Below the pieces are notes generated by a model, which was not told the origin of the DNA, did no database searches, and worked only from the letters and a program-made list of their open reading frames with translations. A program made the translations under genes and the position numbers. Below, piece by piece: positions 8,569 to 17,579 of a stretch of 64,000 nt of DNA (positions within the stretch are counted from its first letter, which is position 1; every line of letters starts with the position of its first letter). This stretch comes from Mesorhizobium erdmanii USDA 3471 (GTDB lineage: Bacteria; Pseudomonadota; Alphaproteobacteria; Rhizobiales; Rhizobiaceae): the NCBI RefSeq assembly GCF_000472705.1, contig NZ_AXAE01000008.1, positions 124,001 through 188,000 of the forward strand, read 5' to 3'.

Positions 8569-9699
8569 ATGGCAGCATCGCAATTGAGCGAGGCCGAACA
8601 AGCGGCCCTTGATCGCCGTTTCATGGCCGCCGCACTGCGGCTTTCGCGCAGGAATGCCGGCCGCACCTCGACCAATCCATCCGTCGGCACGATCATCGTG
8701 CGCGACGACGGCGCCGGGCCGATGATCGTCGGCACCGGCGTCACCGCGATTGGCGGCCGGCCGCATGCCGAAACCGAAGCGCTGGGCGAGGCCGGTGAAC
8801 TCGCGCGTGGCGCTACCGCCTACGTCACTTTGGAGCCCTGCGCGCATCACGGCCGCACCCCGCCTTGCGCCAACGCGCTGGTCAATGCCGGCATAGCGCG
8901 CGTCGTCGGGGCCGCCAGCGATCCCGATACGCGCGTCTCCGGCAAGGGCTACGCCATCCTGCGCGCCGCCGGCATCGAGGTGGTGGAGAAGGTGCTGGCC
9001 AAGGAAGCCGCCGAACAGATGGCGGGCTATTTGATTCGATCGCTGCGAAAACGTCCGGAAGTGACGCTGAAGCTTGCGCTTTCGAGCGACGGCAAGATCG
9101 GCAGGAAAGGCGCCGGTCAGGTTGCGATCACCGGCGAGATCGCACGCCGCGACGTCTACCTGATGCGTGCGGAGTCGGACGCCATCCTGGTCGGCATCGG
9201 CACGGCACTGGAAGACGACCCGGCGCTCACCGTGCGTTTGCCGGGGCTGGAAAACCGTTCGCCGGCGCGCATCATCCTCGATCGCCAGATCCGGCTCCCG
9301 GAAGCCTCGAAGCTGGTTTCCGGTGTCGACCGCGTGCCGCTCTATGTCGCGGCCTGTCTCGAAGCTGATCCGCATCGTCGCGCCGCACTCGAACGCGCCG
9401 GCGTACGCTTCATCGGCACTGAAACCCATGACGGCGTCGTCGCTTTGCCGGAACTGCTCGAAGACCTGGCGGCGCTTGGCATGGCAAGTGTTCTGGTCGA
9501 GGGCGGCGCCCAGGTCGCCAAGGCATTCCTGGACGAGGACCTGGTCGACCGTATCGTCCTGTTCCAAGGGCCGGAGGCGATTGGCGAGGACGGCATTGCA
9601 TCGCCGGTCGATGCCGACCATATCCCGGCAGGCTTCCGCAAACTGCGCGAGATGCGCTTCGGAGAAGACAGTTACGCCGAATGGGTAAGGGACCTCTAG
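8569..9699 (+). CDS. ribD: bifunctional riboflavin deaminase/reductase RibD
   Basis: The 376-residue enzyme has an N-terminal cytidine-deaminase-like domain with zinc ligands HAETE (His66, Glu68) and EPCAHHGRTPPC (Cys91, Cys100). A C-terminal pyrimidine reductase domain starts around residue 160 (RPEVTLKLALSSDGKIG) and includes VLVEGGAQVA. It catalyses the second and third steps of riboflavin synthesis from GTP. The ATG at 8569 follows nrdR by two bases. The stop codon at 9697-9699 touches the left arm of the palindromic repeat that separates it from ribE. Confidence 0.96.
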   Translation: MAASQLSEAEQAALDRRFMAAALRLSRRNAGRTSTNPSVGTIIVRDDGAGPMIVGTGVTAIGGRPHAETEALGEAGELARGATAYVTLEPCAHHGRTPPCANALVNAGIARVVGAASDPDTRVSGKGYAILRAAGIEVVEKVLAKEAAEQMAGYLIRSLRKRPEVTLKLALSSDGKIGRKGAGQVAITGEIARRDVYLMRAESDAILVGIGTALEDDPALTVRLPGLENRSPARIILDRQIRLPEASKLVSGVDRVPLYVAACLEADPHRRAALERAGVRFIGTETHDGVVALPELLEDLAALGMASVLVEGGAQVAKAFLDEDLVDRIVLFQGPEAIGEDGIASPVDADHIPAGFRKLREMRFGEDSYAEWVRDL

Positions 9700-9747
9700 A
9701 GCCGGATGATTTCAGGTCGAGTCGACTTGAAATCTGAATCCGGCTCT
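9698..9747. repeat. palindromic repeat between ribD and ribE
   Basis: The left arm begins agagccggat (9698-9707) and the right arm ends atccggctct (to 9747). Between them gatttcaggtcga faces tcgacttgaaatc, giving about 21 paired bases with two small mismatches and a few extra bases. It resembles the intergenic palindromes beginning AGAGC(C/A)GGATGATTT that I recall as abundant in Mesorhizobium. It starts inside the ribD stop codon. Confidence 0.75.
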
Positions 9748-9771
9748 CAATCAAAGAGAGCATCAGCATCG

Positions 9772-10389
9772 ATGTTTACCGGAATTGTCACCGATATCGG
9801 CACCGTCGCCGCCGTTAAACCGCTCAGCGAAGGCGTCGGCTTGCGCATCGATACCGCCTATGATCCCGAAACCATCGCCATCGGCGCCTCGATCTCCTGC
9901 GGCGGCGTCTGCCTGACGGTCACGGCTTTGCCCGACCATGGCTCGAACGCACGCTGGTTCGAGGTCGAGGCTTGGGAGGAAGCCTTGCGGCTGACCACGG
10001 CCTCGAGCTGGAAATCCGGCAGCAAGGTCAATCTCGAACGGGCGCTGAAGATCGGCGACGAACTTGGCGGTCACATCGTGTCGGGCCATGTCGACGGCAC
10101 CGCCGAAATCGTCGAGCGCAAGGACGAGGGCGACGCCGTGCGCTTCACGCTGGAGGCGCCACGCCATTTGGCGAAATTCATCGCACCAAAGGGTTCCGTC
10201 GCGCTCGACGGCACCTCGCTCACCGTCAACCAGGTCGAGGGCACACGCTTCGACGTGCTGCTGATCCATCATTCGCTGACCGTGACCACCTGGGGCGAGC
10301 GCAAGGCGGGCGACCGTGTCAATATCGAGATCGACACCATGGCCCGCTACGCAGCGCGGCTGGCGGAGGCGGCCAAAGAGGGACTCTAA
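9772..10389 (+). CDS. ribE: riboflavin synthase alpha subunit
   Basis: This is a 205-residue protein (also called RibC in some species) with two lumazine-binding beta-barrel repeats. The first opens MFTGIVTDIGTV, and a second GHVDGTAEI lies near residues 103-111. It dismutates two 6,7-dimethyl-8-ribityllumazine molecules into riboflavin. The ATG at 9772 is the canonical N-terminus. The longer open frame to 9706 is made of the palindromic repeat and is not coding. The ribH gene follows after about 110 bases. Confidence 0.96.
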   Translation: MFTGIVTDIGTVAAVKPLSEGVGLRIDTAYDPETIAIGASISCGGVCLTVTALPDHGSNARWFEVEAWEEALRLTTASSWKSGSKVNLERALKIGDELGGHIVSGHVDGTAEIVERKDEGDAVRFTLEAPRHLAKFIAPKGSVALDGTSLTVNQVEGTRFDVLLIHHSLTVTTWGERKAGDRVNIEIDTMARYAARLAEAAKEGL

Positions 10390-10499
10390 TAAGTCTGCTG
10401 GGCGGGCTCGTCCGAGCCGTCTCGTGCGGCATGGCCAATCTTCCGCTTGCGATCAATCCGGCTTCGGCATAAGTCACCGGCAACCCCCCGGAGACTTTT

Positions 10500-10994
10500 A
10501 TGGCTGGTACATCCCAACACGGCAAAGCCTTCATTCGTCCGAAGGCGAAGGCGCATCTGCTGATTGTCGAGGCGCGCTTTCACGACGACCTTGCCAACGC
10601 GCTGCTCGACGGCGCGACCAACGCGCTCGATGAAGCGGGCGCGACCTACGACGTCGTTACGGTTCCAGGTTCGCTCGAGATTCCCGCGGTCATCACCTTC
10701 GCGCTGGACGGCGCGGCGGAAGGCGGCACGCATTATGACGGCTTCGTCGCGCTCGGCACCGTCGTTCGCGGCGACACCTATCATTTCGACATCGTCGCCA
10801 ACGAATCCAGCCGCGCGCTCATGGACCTGTCCGTGCAGGACTCGGTCTGCATCGGCAATGGCATCCTGACCACCGAGAACGACGCGCAGGCATGGACGCG
10901 GGCCAAGCGCTCGGAAGGCGACAAGGGTGGCTTTGCGGCGCGCGCGGCGCTGACCATGATCGCGCTCAAGGAACAGCTGGGAGCGCGATCGTGA
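10500..10994 (+). CDS. ribH: 6,7-dimethyl-8-ribityllumazine synthase
   Basis: The 164-residue protein shows the lumazine synthase pattern: VEARFHDDL, the substrate loop [27 protein letters not shown] with the catalytic histidine, and GILTTEN. It condenses the ribD product with a butanone phosphate and forms icosahedral or decameric shells in the cytoplasm. GGAG lies eight bases before the ATG. Its stop overlaps the GTG of nusB (GTGA). No FMN riboswitch is visible before this gene. Confidence 0.96.
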   Translation: MAGTSQHGKAFIRPKAKAHLLIVEARFHDDLANALLDGATNALDEAGATYDVVTVPGSLEIPAVITFALDGAAEGGTHYDGFVALGTVVRGDTYHFDIVANESSRALMDLSVQDSVCIGNGILTTENDAQAWTRAKRSEGDKGGFAARAALTMIALKEQLGARS

Positions 10995-11491
10995 GCGAAC
11001 CCGCTTCGCCCGGCCAGCCGGCGGTGCGCCACGCCAACAAGCGGGGTGCCGCGCGTCTGGCCGCCGTGCAGGCGCTCTATCAGATGGATGTGGCCGGCAG
11101 CGGCGTCTTCGAGATCACCGCGGAGTACGAGGCGTTCCGTCTTGGCAAGGAAGTCGACGGCGCGCTCTATCGCGAGGCTGATGCCCAATGGTTTCGCGCC
11201 ATCCTGACCGGTGTCGTCGAAAACCAGAAGATCATCGATCCGGTCATCCGTCAGGCGCTGACCGATGATTGGCCGCTGTCTCGGCTCGATTCGACACTGC
11301 GCGCCATTATGCGCGCCGGCGTCTATGAATTGATGAAGCGCGAGGATGTGCCGGTGGCGGTGATCGTTTCGGAATATGTCGACATCGCCAAGGCTTTTTA
11401 CGAGGAAGACGAGCCAAAGCTGGTCAATGCCGTGCTCGACCGCGTGTCACGCCGGGTGCGCGGCGAGGGGCGCGGCAAGGACGCATCGTGA
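10991..11491 (+). CDS. nusB: transcription antitermination factor NusB
   Basis: NusB has 166 residues and starts at the GTG overlapping the ribH stop, which gives [17 protein letters not shown] at the usual place. The mid segment [19 protein letters not shown] is shortened from the visible IIDPVIRQ..., and ILRAGVYEL is represented by [12 protein letters not shown]. The C-terminus [15 protein letters not shown] is standard. It acts with NusE on rRNA transcription. Its TGA overlaps the GTG of the following MFS gene, making a four-gene coupled run from ribH. Confidence 0.96.
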   Translation: MSEPASPGQPAVRHANKRGAARLAAVQALYQMDVAGSGVFEITAEYEAFRLGKEVDGALYREADAQWFRAILTGVVENQKIIDPVIRQALTDDWPLSRLDSTLRAIMRAGVYELMKREDVPVAVIVSEYVDIAKAFYEEDEPKLVNAVLDRVSRRVRGEGRGKDAS

Positions 11492-12699
11492 CGGCCATCG
11501 CCATCGAGACGGGCAGGGAAGCGCGGCGCACCGCGCTGATCCTCGCCGCCTCGCAGGCGATTATCGGCTCGGCGGCACCCATCGCCATCTCCATGGGCGC
11601 GCTGGCCGGCCAATACCTGCTCGGTGCCGACAAATCGCTGGCGACGGCGCCGATCACCGGCTTCAATCTCGGCGTGGCGCTCGGCGCGCTCCCGGCTGCG
11701 GCGATCGTCCGCAGGCTGGGCCAGCGCGACGGCTTCATGACCGGCACTGTCGTTACCGCACTTGGCGGGCTGGTCGCCACGCTGGCGCTTTTCCACGGCA
11801 GTTTCTGGCTGTTCGCTTTCGCGCTGCTGGTGATCGGCATCGGTGGCGCCTTCGTCCAGCAATTCCGCTTCGCCGCTGCCGATAACGCGCCGCCACAGTT
11901 CAAGGCGCGCGCCATCTCCTTCGTGTTGGCTGGGGGCATTGTCACCGCCATACTGGGGCCGCAGATCGTTATCTTCACCCGCGAACTGTTCGCGCCGGTG
12001 ATGTTTGCCGGGTCGTTCGCCTCCATCTTGCCGTTGGCCGTGGTCGGCGCCGTCATCCTGTCATTCCTACGCCTGCCGGCTAAGTCGGTGGGCAAGGCCG
12101 AAATTGCCGACGGCGATGCCAGACCGCTGTCCGAAATCGTCACCAGGCCGCGCTTCGTCGCCGCGCTGTTTTGTGCTGTCGGCAGCTACGCGCTGATGAG
12201 CTTCGTCATGACCGGCGCGCCGCTGGCAATGGTCGGCTGCGGCCTGTCTGAGGACGATGCGACGCTGGGCATCTCCTGGCACGTCATGGCGATGTTCGCG
12301 CCGAGCTTCTTCACCGGTTCGCTGATCCATCGTTTCGGCGCCGAGCGCATTGTCGCCATCGGCTTGCTGCTGCTGATCGGCTGTGCCGCCGTTGCCTTGT
12401 CGGGCGTCGCGCTTTGGCACTTCTGGACGTCGCTGATCTTGCTCGGCCTTGGCTGGAATTTCGGCTTTATCGGCGCCACCTCCATGGTGGCGGCCAGCTA
12501 CCGGCCGTCGGAAAAGGGCAAGGTGCAGGGTTTTCACGACTTCGTCCTGTTCGGCTCCGTCGCCTGCGCCTCGCTTCTGTCGGGCATGGTCTACAACGCT
12601 TGGGGCTGGGAAATGCTGAACTGGATGATCTTTCCGGTCACCGTCCTGTGCTTCGTGGCACTCGGCGCGCTGAGGATGGCGAGGCCGCGTCAGGCCTGA
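11488..12699 (+). CDS. MFS transporter
   Basis: The 403-residue product has about twelve hydrophobic helices with a central loop around residues 200-225, the layout of a major facilitator permease. Motif-A-like RRLGQRDGF (after helix 2) and HRFGAERIV (after helix 8) are visible. The GTG start overlaps the nusB stop, so it is probably co-translated with nusB. In many relatives thiL follows nusB; here an exporter-like MFS gene occupies that place. The substrate cannot be told from sequence. Confidence 0.85.
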   Translation: MTAIAIETGREARRTALILAASQAIIGSAAPIAISMGALAGQYLLGADKSLATAPITGFNLGVALGALPAAAIVRRLGQRDGFMTGTVVTALGGLVATLALFHGSFWLFAFALLVIGIGGAFVQQFRFAAADNAPPQFKARAISFVLAGGIVTAILGPQIVIFTRELFAPVMFAGSFASILPLAVVGAVILSFLRLPAKSVGKAEIADGDARPLSEIVTRPRFVAALFCAVGSYALMSFVMTGAPLAMVGCGLSEDDATLGISWHVMAMFAPSFFTGSLIHRFGAERIVAIGLLLLIGCAAVALSGVALWHFWTSLILLGLGWNFGFIGATSMVAASYRPSEKGKVQGFHDFVLFGSVACASLLSGMVYNAWGWEMLNWMIFPVTVLCFVALGALRMARPRQA

Positions 12700-12726
12700 C
12701 GCCATCCGAACCGAAGACTGCCAAAG

Positions 12727-13299
12727 CTATGCGTCCGGCGGCAGAACCTGAAGCACCCGTGCTATGAACATGTGAAACTGAGCCATGTAGTTGCGCAGGA
12801 AGTCCTCGGTGGATTCGACCGTCACCTCGCCGTCGTCCGTGATCAGGCCCGGCGTGAACTGGATATAGGCCTCAGGCGCATTCATCTGGGGGGCATTGCA
12901 GAAACTCAGAACGCTTCGCAGGCTTTGCTGCGCAATAGCTGTTCCGATAGTGCCCGGTGATGTTCCGATGACAGCGGACGGTTTGCGTGCGAATGAATTT
13001 TTGCCATAGGGGCGACTCGCCCAGTCGATCGCGTTCTTCAGTCCGCCAGGGATTGAGCGGTTATACTCCGGGGTGACGAACAGCACGGCCTCAACGGAGG
13101 CGATCGCCTTTTTGAAAGCGCGGGCCACCGGTGGGAAATCGGAGTCATAGTCGTAGCTGTAGAGCGGCAAATCCTTGAAGGAAATTTCCATCATTTCAAG
13201 TTCCGGCGGAGCAAGTTGAACGAGCGCTTTCGCGAGCTTGCGGTTGATGGAACCCCGGGCAAGACTGCCGATGAGATAACCGACCTTGTGTATGGCCAT
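12727..13299 (-). CDS. NADPH-dependent FMN reductase family protein
   Basis: This 190-residue flavodoxin-like oxidoreductase has the phosphate-binding loop GSLARGSINRKLA near the N-terminus and the family signature TPEYNRSIPGGLKNAIDW at about residues 96-113. Such enzymes (ChrR/azoreductase type) use NAD(P)H and bound FMN to reduce quinones, chromate or azo dyes. The physiological substrate here is unknown. It converges with the MFS gene on its left, and its 5' end faces the divergently transcribed osmF-like operon across about 205 bases. Confidence 0.85.
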   Translation of the reverse strand: MAIHKVGYLIGSLARGSINRKLAKALVQLAPPELEMMEISFKDLPLYSYDYDSDFPPVARAFKKAIASVEAVLFVTPEYNRSIPGGLKNAIDWASRPYGKNSFARKPSAVIGTSPGTIGTAIAQQSLRSVLSFCNAPQMNAPEAYIQFTPGLITDDGEVTVESTEDFLRNYMAQFHMFIARVLQVLPPDA

Positions 13300-13504
13300 G
13301 ATACGGTCTCCGTGTTAGCCGCCCGCACCCTCGCGGCATTATCCGCCGAATGGCTCCTGATCGCCAGCCCGCTATTTGGCACCGCGTCGGAACAAAAATA
13401 TTGCGCCGATGCCCGTTCTTATGAAACCGTGTGCCCCGACTGGCCGTTGAAGCCATGCTCATATGCGGCCACCGCATTCCGGTTCACAGCAAGGGATTTT
13501 CACA

Positions 13505-14416
13505 ATGTTTTCAGTCAGGGTTTTGGCCAGCGCTGCATTGGCGTTGGCCGTCACGGCGGCTTCCGCCAGTGCTCAGGTGGTGGTCTCCTCCAAGATCGAC
13601 ACCGAGGGTGGTGTGCTCGGCAATATCATCCAGCTCGTTCTAAACGCCAACAACATCAAGACCACGGACCGGATCCAGCTCGGCGGCACGCCGGTGGTGC
13701 GCAAGGCGATCACCGCTGGCGAGATCGACATCTATCCCGAATACACCGGCAACGCCGCGTTCTTCTTCGAGAAGGCCGATGACCCTGTGTGGAAGGACGC
13801 CGCCAAGGCCTATGAGACGGCCAAGAAGCTCGACTACGACGCCAACAAGATCGTCTGGCTATCGCCGGCGCCGGCCGACAACACCTGGGCGATCGCGTTG
13901 CGCAAGGAAGTGACGGACGAGAACAAGCTCGTCACGCTGTCGGACTTCGGCAAATACGTCGCCGGCGGCGGCAAGGTGGTGCTCGCGGCTTCCGCCGAGT
14001 TCGTCAATTCGGCGGCAGCCCTTCCGGCCTTCCAGACCACTTATGGCTTCACGCTGAAGCCGGACCAGCTGATCACGCTCTCGGGCGGCGATACGGCGGC
14101 GACCATCGCCGCGGCGGCCAACCAGACCAGCGGCGCCAACGCCGCCATGGTCTACGGCACCGACGGCGGCATCGCGCCGTCCGGCCTGGTCGTCCTCGAG
14201 GACGACAAGGGCGTGCAGCCGGTCTACCAGCCGGCGCCGATAATCCGCGAATCCGTGCTCAAGGAACACCCCGAGATCGAGACGCTGCTGAAGCCGGTCT
14301 TCGCCAAGCTCGATCTCGTCACCCTGCAGGAACTGAACGGCCGCGTTCAGGTCGGCGGCGAGCCGGTCAAGGGCGTCGCCGAAGACTTCTTGAAGAAGAA
14401 CGGCTTTCTGAAGTAG
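13505..14416 (+). CDS. osmF: osmoprotectant ABC transporter substrate-binding protein (OsmF/YehZ-like)
   Basis: The 303-residue protein has a signal peptide ending ASAQ and a type II periplasmic binding fold of the OpuAC/glycine-betaine class. Typical stretches are SSKIDTEGGVLGNII, GEIDIYPEYTGNA and VWLSPAPADNTWAIA. It should deliver glycine betaine, choline or a similar solute to the two permeases encoded downstream. The ATG at 13505 follows aaggg and directly precedes the signal sequence. The gene order binding protein, permease, ATPase, permease matches the yehZYXW (osmF) system. The symbol is by family, and the substrate is not proven. Confidence 0.88.
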   Translation: MFSVRVLASAALALAVTAASASAQVVVSSKIDTEGGVLGNIIQLVLNANNIKTTDRIQLGGTPVVRKAITAGEIDIYPEYTGNAAFFFEKADDPVWKDAAKAYETAKKLDYDANKIVWLSPAPADNTWAIALRKEVTDENKLVTLSDFGKYVAGGGKVVLAASAEFVNSAAALPAFQTTYGFTLKPDQLITLSGGDTAATIAAAANQTSGANAAMVYGTDGGIAPSGLVVLEDDKGVQPVYQPAPIIRESVLKEHPEIETLLKPVFAKLDLVTLQELNGRVQVGGEPVKGVAEDFLKKNGFLK

Positions 14417-14471
14417 GGCGATTCCGGCGCGCCGCATACGTGGCGCGCCGGGAAGACCGACGGGGGAGGGC

Positions 14472-15635
14472 GTGAATATCCGCTTCGACAAGCTTGGCGT
14501 GGTCATTGCCGCGATCGCGGCCTATGCGGCGTTCCTCGCGCCTTTCGCCACCTTCCGCGCCAACCGCATCGTTCCGGGCCAGGCGCGCTCGATTCTCGAG
14601 GCGTTGCCGGCAACGACAGGAACACTGCTGGTTGCCATCATCGTCGTCGCCGCGCTGGTAGCGCTGTTCAGGACACCGCTCGTGCTGCGCCTTGCCGCCA
14701 GCGTCGTGGCGCTGGTCGCGCTCGCGCTGCTCGTCGGCGCCGCCGGCACATTCCTGACGCCGACCGGCAACACCTTTGCCAGGGTATCGCCGGCTTCCGG
14801 TTTCTGGATACTCATCTTTGCCTTCACGCTTTTGCTGGCGGACGTGCTGACGCGTCTGAGTTTGTCGCCATTTGCTCGTGTCGGCGTGCTGGTCGCCGCG
14901 GCCGTGGCCATAGGCCTGCTTTTGGTGTCGGGGGCCTGGAACGACCTCTCCATCCTCAAGGAATACGCCAACCGCGCCGACAGTTTCTGGGCCGAGGGCT
15001 CCAAGCACGTGACGCTGGCTCTAGGCTCGCTGGCCGCGGCGGTGATCGTCGGCCTGCCGCTCGGCATCCTCTGTCACCGGGTCGAAAGGCTGCGGGCCGG
15101 CGTGCTCAACGTGCTCAACATCATCCAGACTATACCCTCGATCGCATTGTTTGGCTTGCTGATAGCGCCGCTCGGCTGGGTCGCCTCCCATGTGCCGGGT
15201 GCTGCGGCGCTCGGCATTCGCGGCATTGGCACGGCGCCGGCGTTTGTCGCTTTGTTCCTCTATTCGCTGCTGCCGGTGGTGGCCAACACGGTTGTCGGTC
15301 TCGCCGGCGTGCCGCGTGCCGCCAACGACGCGGCGCGCGGCATGGGCATGACCGACCGCCAGCGCCTGTTCGGCGTCGAGTTTCCGCTGGCCTTTCCGGT
15401 GATCCTGACCGGCATCCGCATCGTCCTGGTGCAGAACATCGGGCTCGCCACCATTGCCGCGCTGATCGGCGGCGGCGGCTTCGGCGTTTTCGTCTTCCAG
15501 GGTGTTGGCCAGACGGCGATGGACCTCGTTCTGCTCGGTGCGGTTCCGACCGTGGCGTTGGCCTTCGCCGCGGCCATCATCCTCGACGCAGTGATCGAAA
15601 TGACCGCCACCAAGCGCAGGGTTGAAACGGCATGA
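14472..15635 (+). CDS. osmoprotectant ABC transporter permease (YehY-like)
   Basis: This inner-membrane permease has 387 residues. An extra N-terminal half of five or six hydrophobic helices precedes the BPD transport domain (from about residue 185). The EAA-like loop is RAANDAARGMGMTDRQRLFGVEFPLA. Long YehY-type permeases show this layout. GTG at 14472 follows GGGAGGG. Its stop overlaps the ATG of the ATPase gene (ATGA). Confidence 0.88.
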   Translation: MNIRFDKLGVVIAAIAAYAAFLAPFATFRANRIVPGQARSILEALPATTGTLLVAIIVVAALVALFRTPLVLRLAASVVALVALALLVGAAGTFLTPTGNTFARVSPASGFWILIFAFTLLLADVLTRLSLSPFARVGVLVAAAVAIGLLLVSGAWNDLSILKEYANRADSFWAEGSKHVTLALGSLAAAVIVGLPLGILCHRVERLRAGVLNVLNIIQTIPSIALFGLLIAPLGWVASHVPGAAALGIRGIGTAPAFVALFLYSLLPVVANTVVGLAGVPRAANDAARGMGMTDRQRLFGVEFPLAFPVILTGIRIVLVQNIGLATIAALIGGGGFGVFVFQGVGQTAMDLVLLGAVPTVALAFAAAIILDAVIEMTATKRRVETA

Positions 15636-16570
15636 TCGAGATCGAAGGTATTACCAAGCGCTACGACGCGGCCGCTGTCGTCGACAACGTCTCGATGGTC
15701 ATCGAGCCGCGCACGGTTTGCGTCATTGTCGGCACCTCCGGTTCCGGCAAGACGACGCTGCTGCGCATGATCAATCGGCTGGTCGAGCCGACATCAGGCA
15801 TCATCAAGCTCGACGGCGCCGACAATCGCTCGGTGCCGGGTTACGAACTGCGCCGCAGCATCGGCTATGCCATCCAGGGCCATGGCCTGTTCCCGCATCG
15901 CACCGTGGCGCAGAACATCGCCACCGTGCCGGTGCTGCTCGGTTGGGACAAGGACCGTATCAACGCCCGCGTCGATGAACTGATGACGCTCTACCAGCTC
16001 GATCCGCAGGCCTACGGTCCGCGCTATCCGCACGAACTGTCCGGTGGCCAGCAGCAGCGCGTCGGCGTGGCCCGCGCGCTCGCTGCCGAACCCAATGTGC
16101 TGTTGATGGACGAGCCGTTCGGCGCGCTCGACCCGATCATTCGCACCAAGGCGCAGGAGGATCTGCTGGCGATCCAGAAGCGCTTCGGCACCACCATCAT
16201 CCTTGTCACCCATGACATGGAGGAAGCCGTGCATATGGGCGACAAGATCGCCGTCATGGATGCCGGCAAGCTCGTGCAATATGCCGAACCCGCCGAGATC
16301 CTGGCAAACCCCGCCAGCAGCTTTGTCGAGACTTTGGTCGGCGCCAGCGAAAGGCCGTTCAGGCTGCTGTCGCTCGGACGGGTGCGTGACGCGGTGGAGA
16401 ACGGCACCGCCGAGGGCGACGCTCTCCCCGGCGACGCCAGCCAGCGTGACGCACTGGCCGAACTCCTGTGGTCGGGCCGGCCGGCGCTGCCGGTGAAAGG
16501 CGCCGACGGCAGACCGCTAGGCCGAGTCACGGTGGACGGGCTGGTCAAGCGCGCGGCGAGGCCGGCATGA
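15632..16570 (+). CDS. osmoprotectant ABC transporter ATP-binding protein (YehX-like)
   Basis: The 312-residue ATPase carries Walker A GTSGSGKTTLL (about residues 35-45), the signature LSGGQQQRVGVARAL, Walker B VLLMDEPFGALD and the switch His in THDMEEA. The C-terminal 80 residues look like a short regulatory region. It powers the osmoprotectant importer with the two flanking permeases. Both ends overlap neighbouring genes by ATGA, so the four-gene unit is translationally coupled from the first permease on. Confidence 0.94.
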   Translation: MIEIEGITKRYDAAAVVDNVSMVIEPRTVCVIVGTSGSGKTTLLRMINRLVEPTSGIIKLDGADNRSVPGYELRRSIGYAIQGHGLFPHRTVAQNIATVPVLLGWDKDRINARVDELMTLYQLDPQAYGPRYPHELSGGQQQRVGVARALAAEPNVLLMDEPFGALDPIIRTKAQEDLLAIQKRFGTTIILVTHDMEEAVHMGDKIAVMDAGKLVQYAEPAEILANPASSFVETLVGASERPFRLLSLGRVRDAVENGTAEGDALPGDASQRDALAELLWSGRPALPVKGADGRPLGRVTVDGLVKRAARPA

Positions 16571-17316
16571 AAGCCTGGCTGCCGACGCTGCTGCGGCTTG
16601 CCCTCGTGGTGCTGCTCGTCGCTTTCCTCACCAATCCCGGTTGGTTCGAACCGCTGCTTAAGCCGCTGACCGAGAACAACGCGCCGGTGATCTACAATCA
16701 GGGCAGCCTGCTGACCCTGACGTTGCTGCATCTGCGCACCGTCCTGCTCGCCACCTTGGCCGCTACCATCGTAGCTGTCGCGCTCGCCATCCTCGTCACC
16801 AGGCCGGCCGGTGCCGAATTCCTGCCCCTGTCGCGCAGCCTGGTCAACATAGGCCAGACCTTTCCGCCGGTGGCGGTGCTGGCGCTCGCCGTCCCGGCTG
16901 TCGGATTCGGCGAAAAGCCGACGCTGATCGCCCTGTTTCTCTATGGCCTGCTGCCGATTTTCGAGAATGCCCTGACCGGGCTGACGACGCTGCCGGCCAA
17001 CGTCGTCGAGGCGGCGCGCGGTGCCGGCATGACCGGCTGGCAAAGGCTGACGAAGGTCGAACTGCCGCTCAGCGCTCCGATCATCCTGGGCGGTATCAGG
17101 TTGTCGGTTGTCATCGGACTTGCCACCGCCACCATCGGCTCTACCGTTGCCGCCAAGACGCTGGGCGAGGTGATCATCGCCGGGCTCTTGTCCAACAATC
17201 TCGCCTTCATTCTGCAGGGTGGCCTGATCGTGGCGGCCCTTGCCGTTCTGATCTATGACGGATTGTCGGCGGTGGAGCGCTATGCGGCGCGGCGGATGGG
17301 ACGCGAGGCCGAGTAG
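16567..17316 (+). CDS. osmoprotectant ABC transporter permease (YehW-like)
   Basis: This second permease of the system is 249 residues long, with about six membrane helices. The EAA loop is VVEAARGAGMTGWQRLTKVELPLS. The ATG overlaps the ATPase stop and gives the normal short N-terminus. The open frame upstream to 16468 is out-of-frame reading of the ATPase gene. It is the last gene of the importer operon; no strong terminator was seen after it. Confidence 0.9.
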   Translation: MKAWLPTLLRLALVVLLVAFLTNPGWFEPLLKPLTENNAPVIYNQGSLLTLTLLHLRTVLLATLAATIVAVALAILVTRPAGAEFLPLSRSLVNIGQTFPPVAVLALAVPAVGFGEKPTLIALFLYGLLPIFENALTGLTTLPANVVEAARGAGMTGWQRLTKVELPLSAPIILGGIRLSVVIGLATATIGSTVAAKTLGEVIIAGLLSNNLAFILQGGLIVAALAVLIYDGLSAVERYAARRMGREAE

Positions 17317-17452
17317 CTTTCGGAGAGCCCGGCGGTTTCTACACGGCGATTCCCCACGTCATTTCAATCGATCTAAATCCAAGGCTTTCGCCGGCAGTAC
17401 CATCACGGCCTCTGTCTTTTGGGCGAAAGCCGGGCAAAAACCGAACAATATC

Positions 17453-17481
17453 TTGACGTTCGTGGCCCTGTTTCGCATACA
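17453..17481 (+). promoter_or_regulatory. possible promoter of hppA
   Basis: TTGACG at 17453-17458 is followed after 17 bases by CATACA (17476-17481), a weak -10. It lies about 100 bases before the hppA start. The -35 is good but the -10 matches only the central bases. The rest of the 263-base gap (17317-17579) shows no gene. Confidence 0.4.
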
Positions 17482-17579
17482 CCGATGCGAAGAGGTGGAT
17501 TCCGCGCGCGGATTCCGGTCTTTGTCTCAACGGCCCAGGGAGGGGTTCTTTTGGGCCAGCAATCGAGGAAAATTCGGCA

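Noticed and set aside
10390..10499. Possible FMN riboswitch before ribH
   Set aside because: None of the conserved RFN-element segments (such as AGGGGC or GATTCCGGT) is present.
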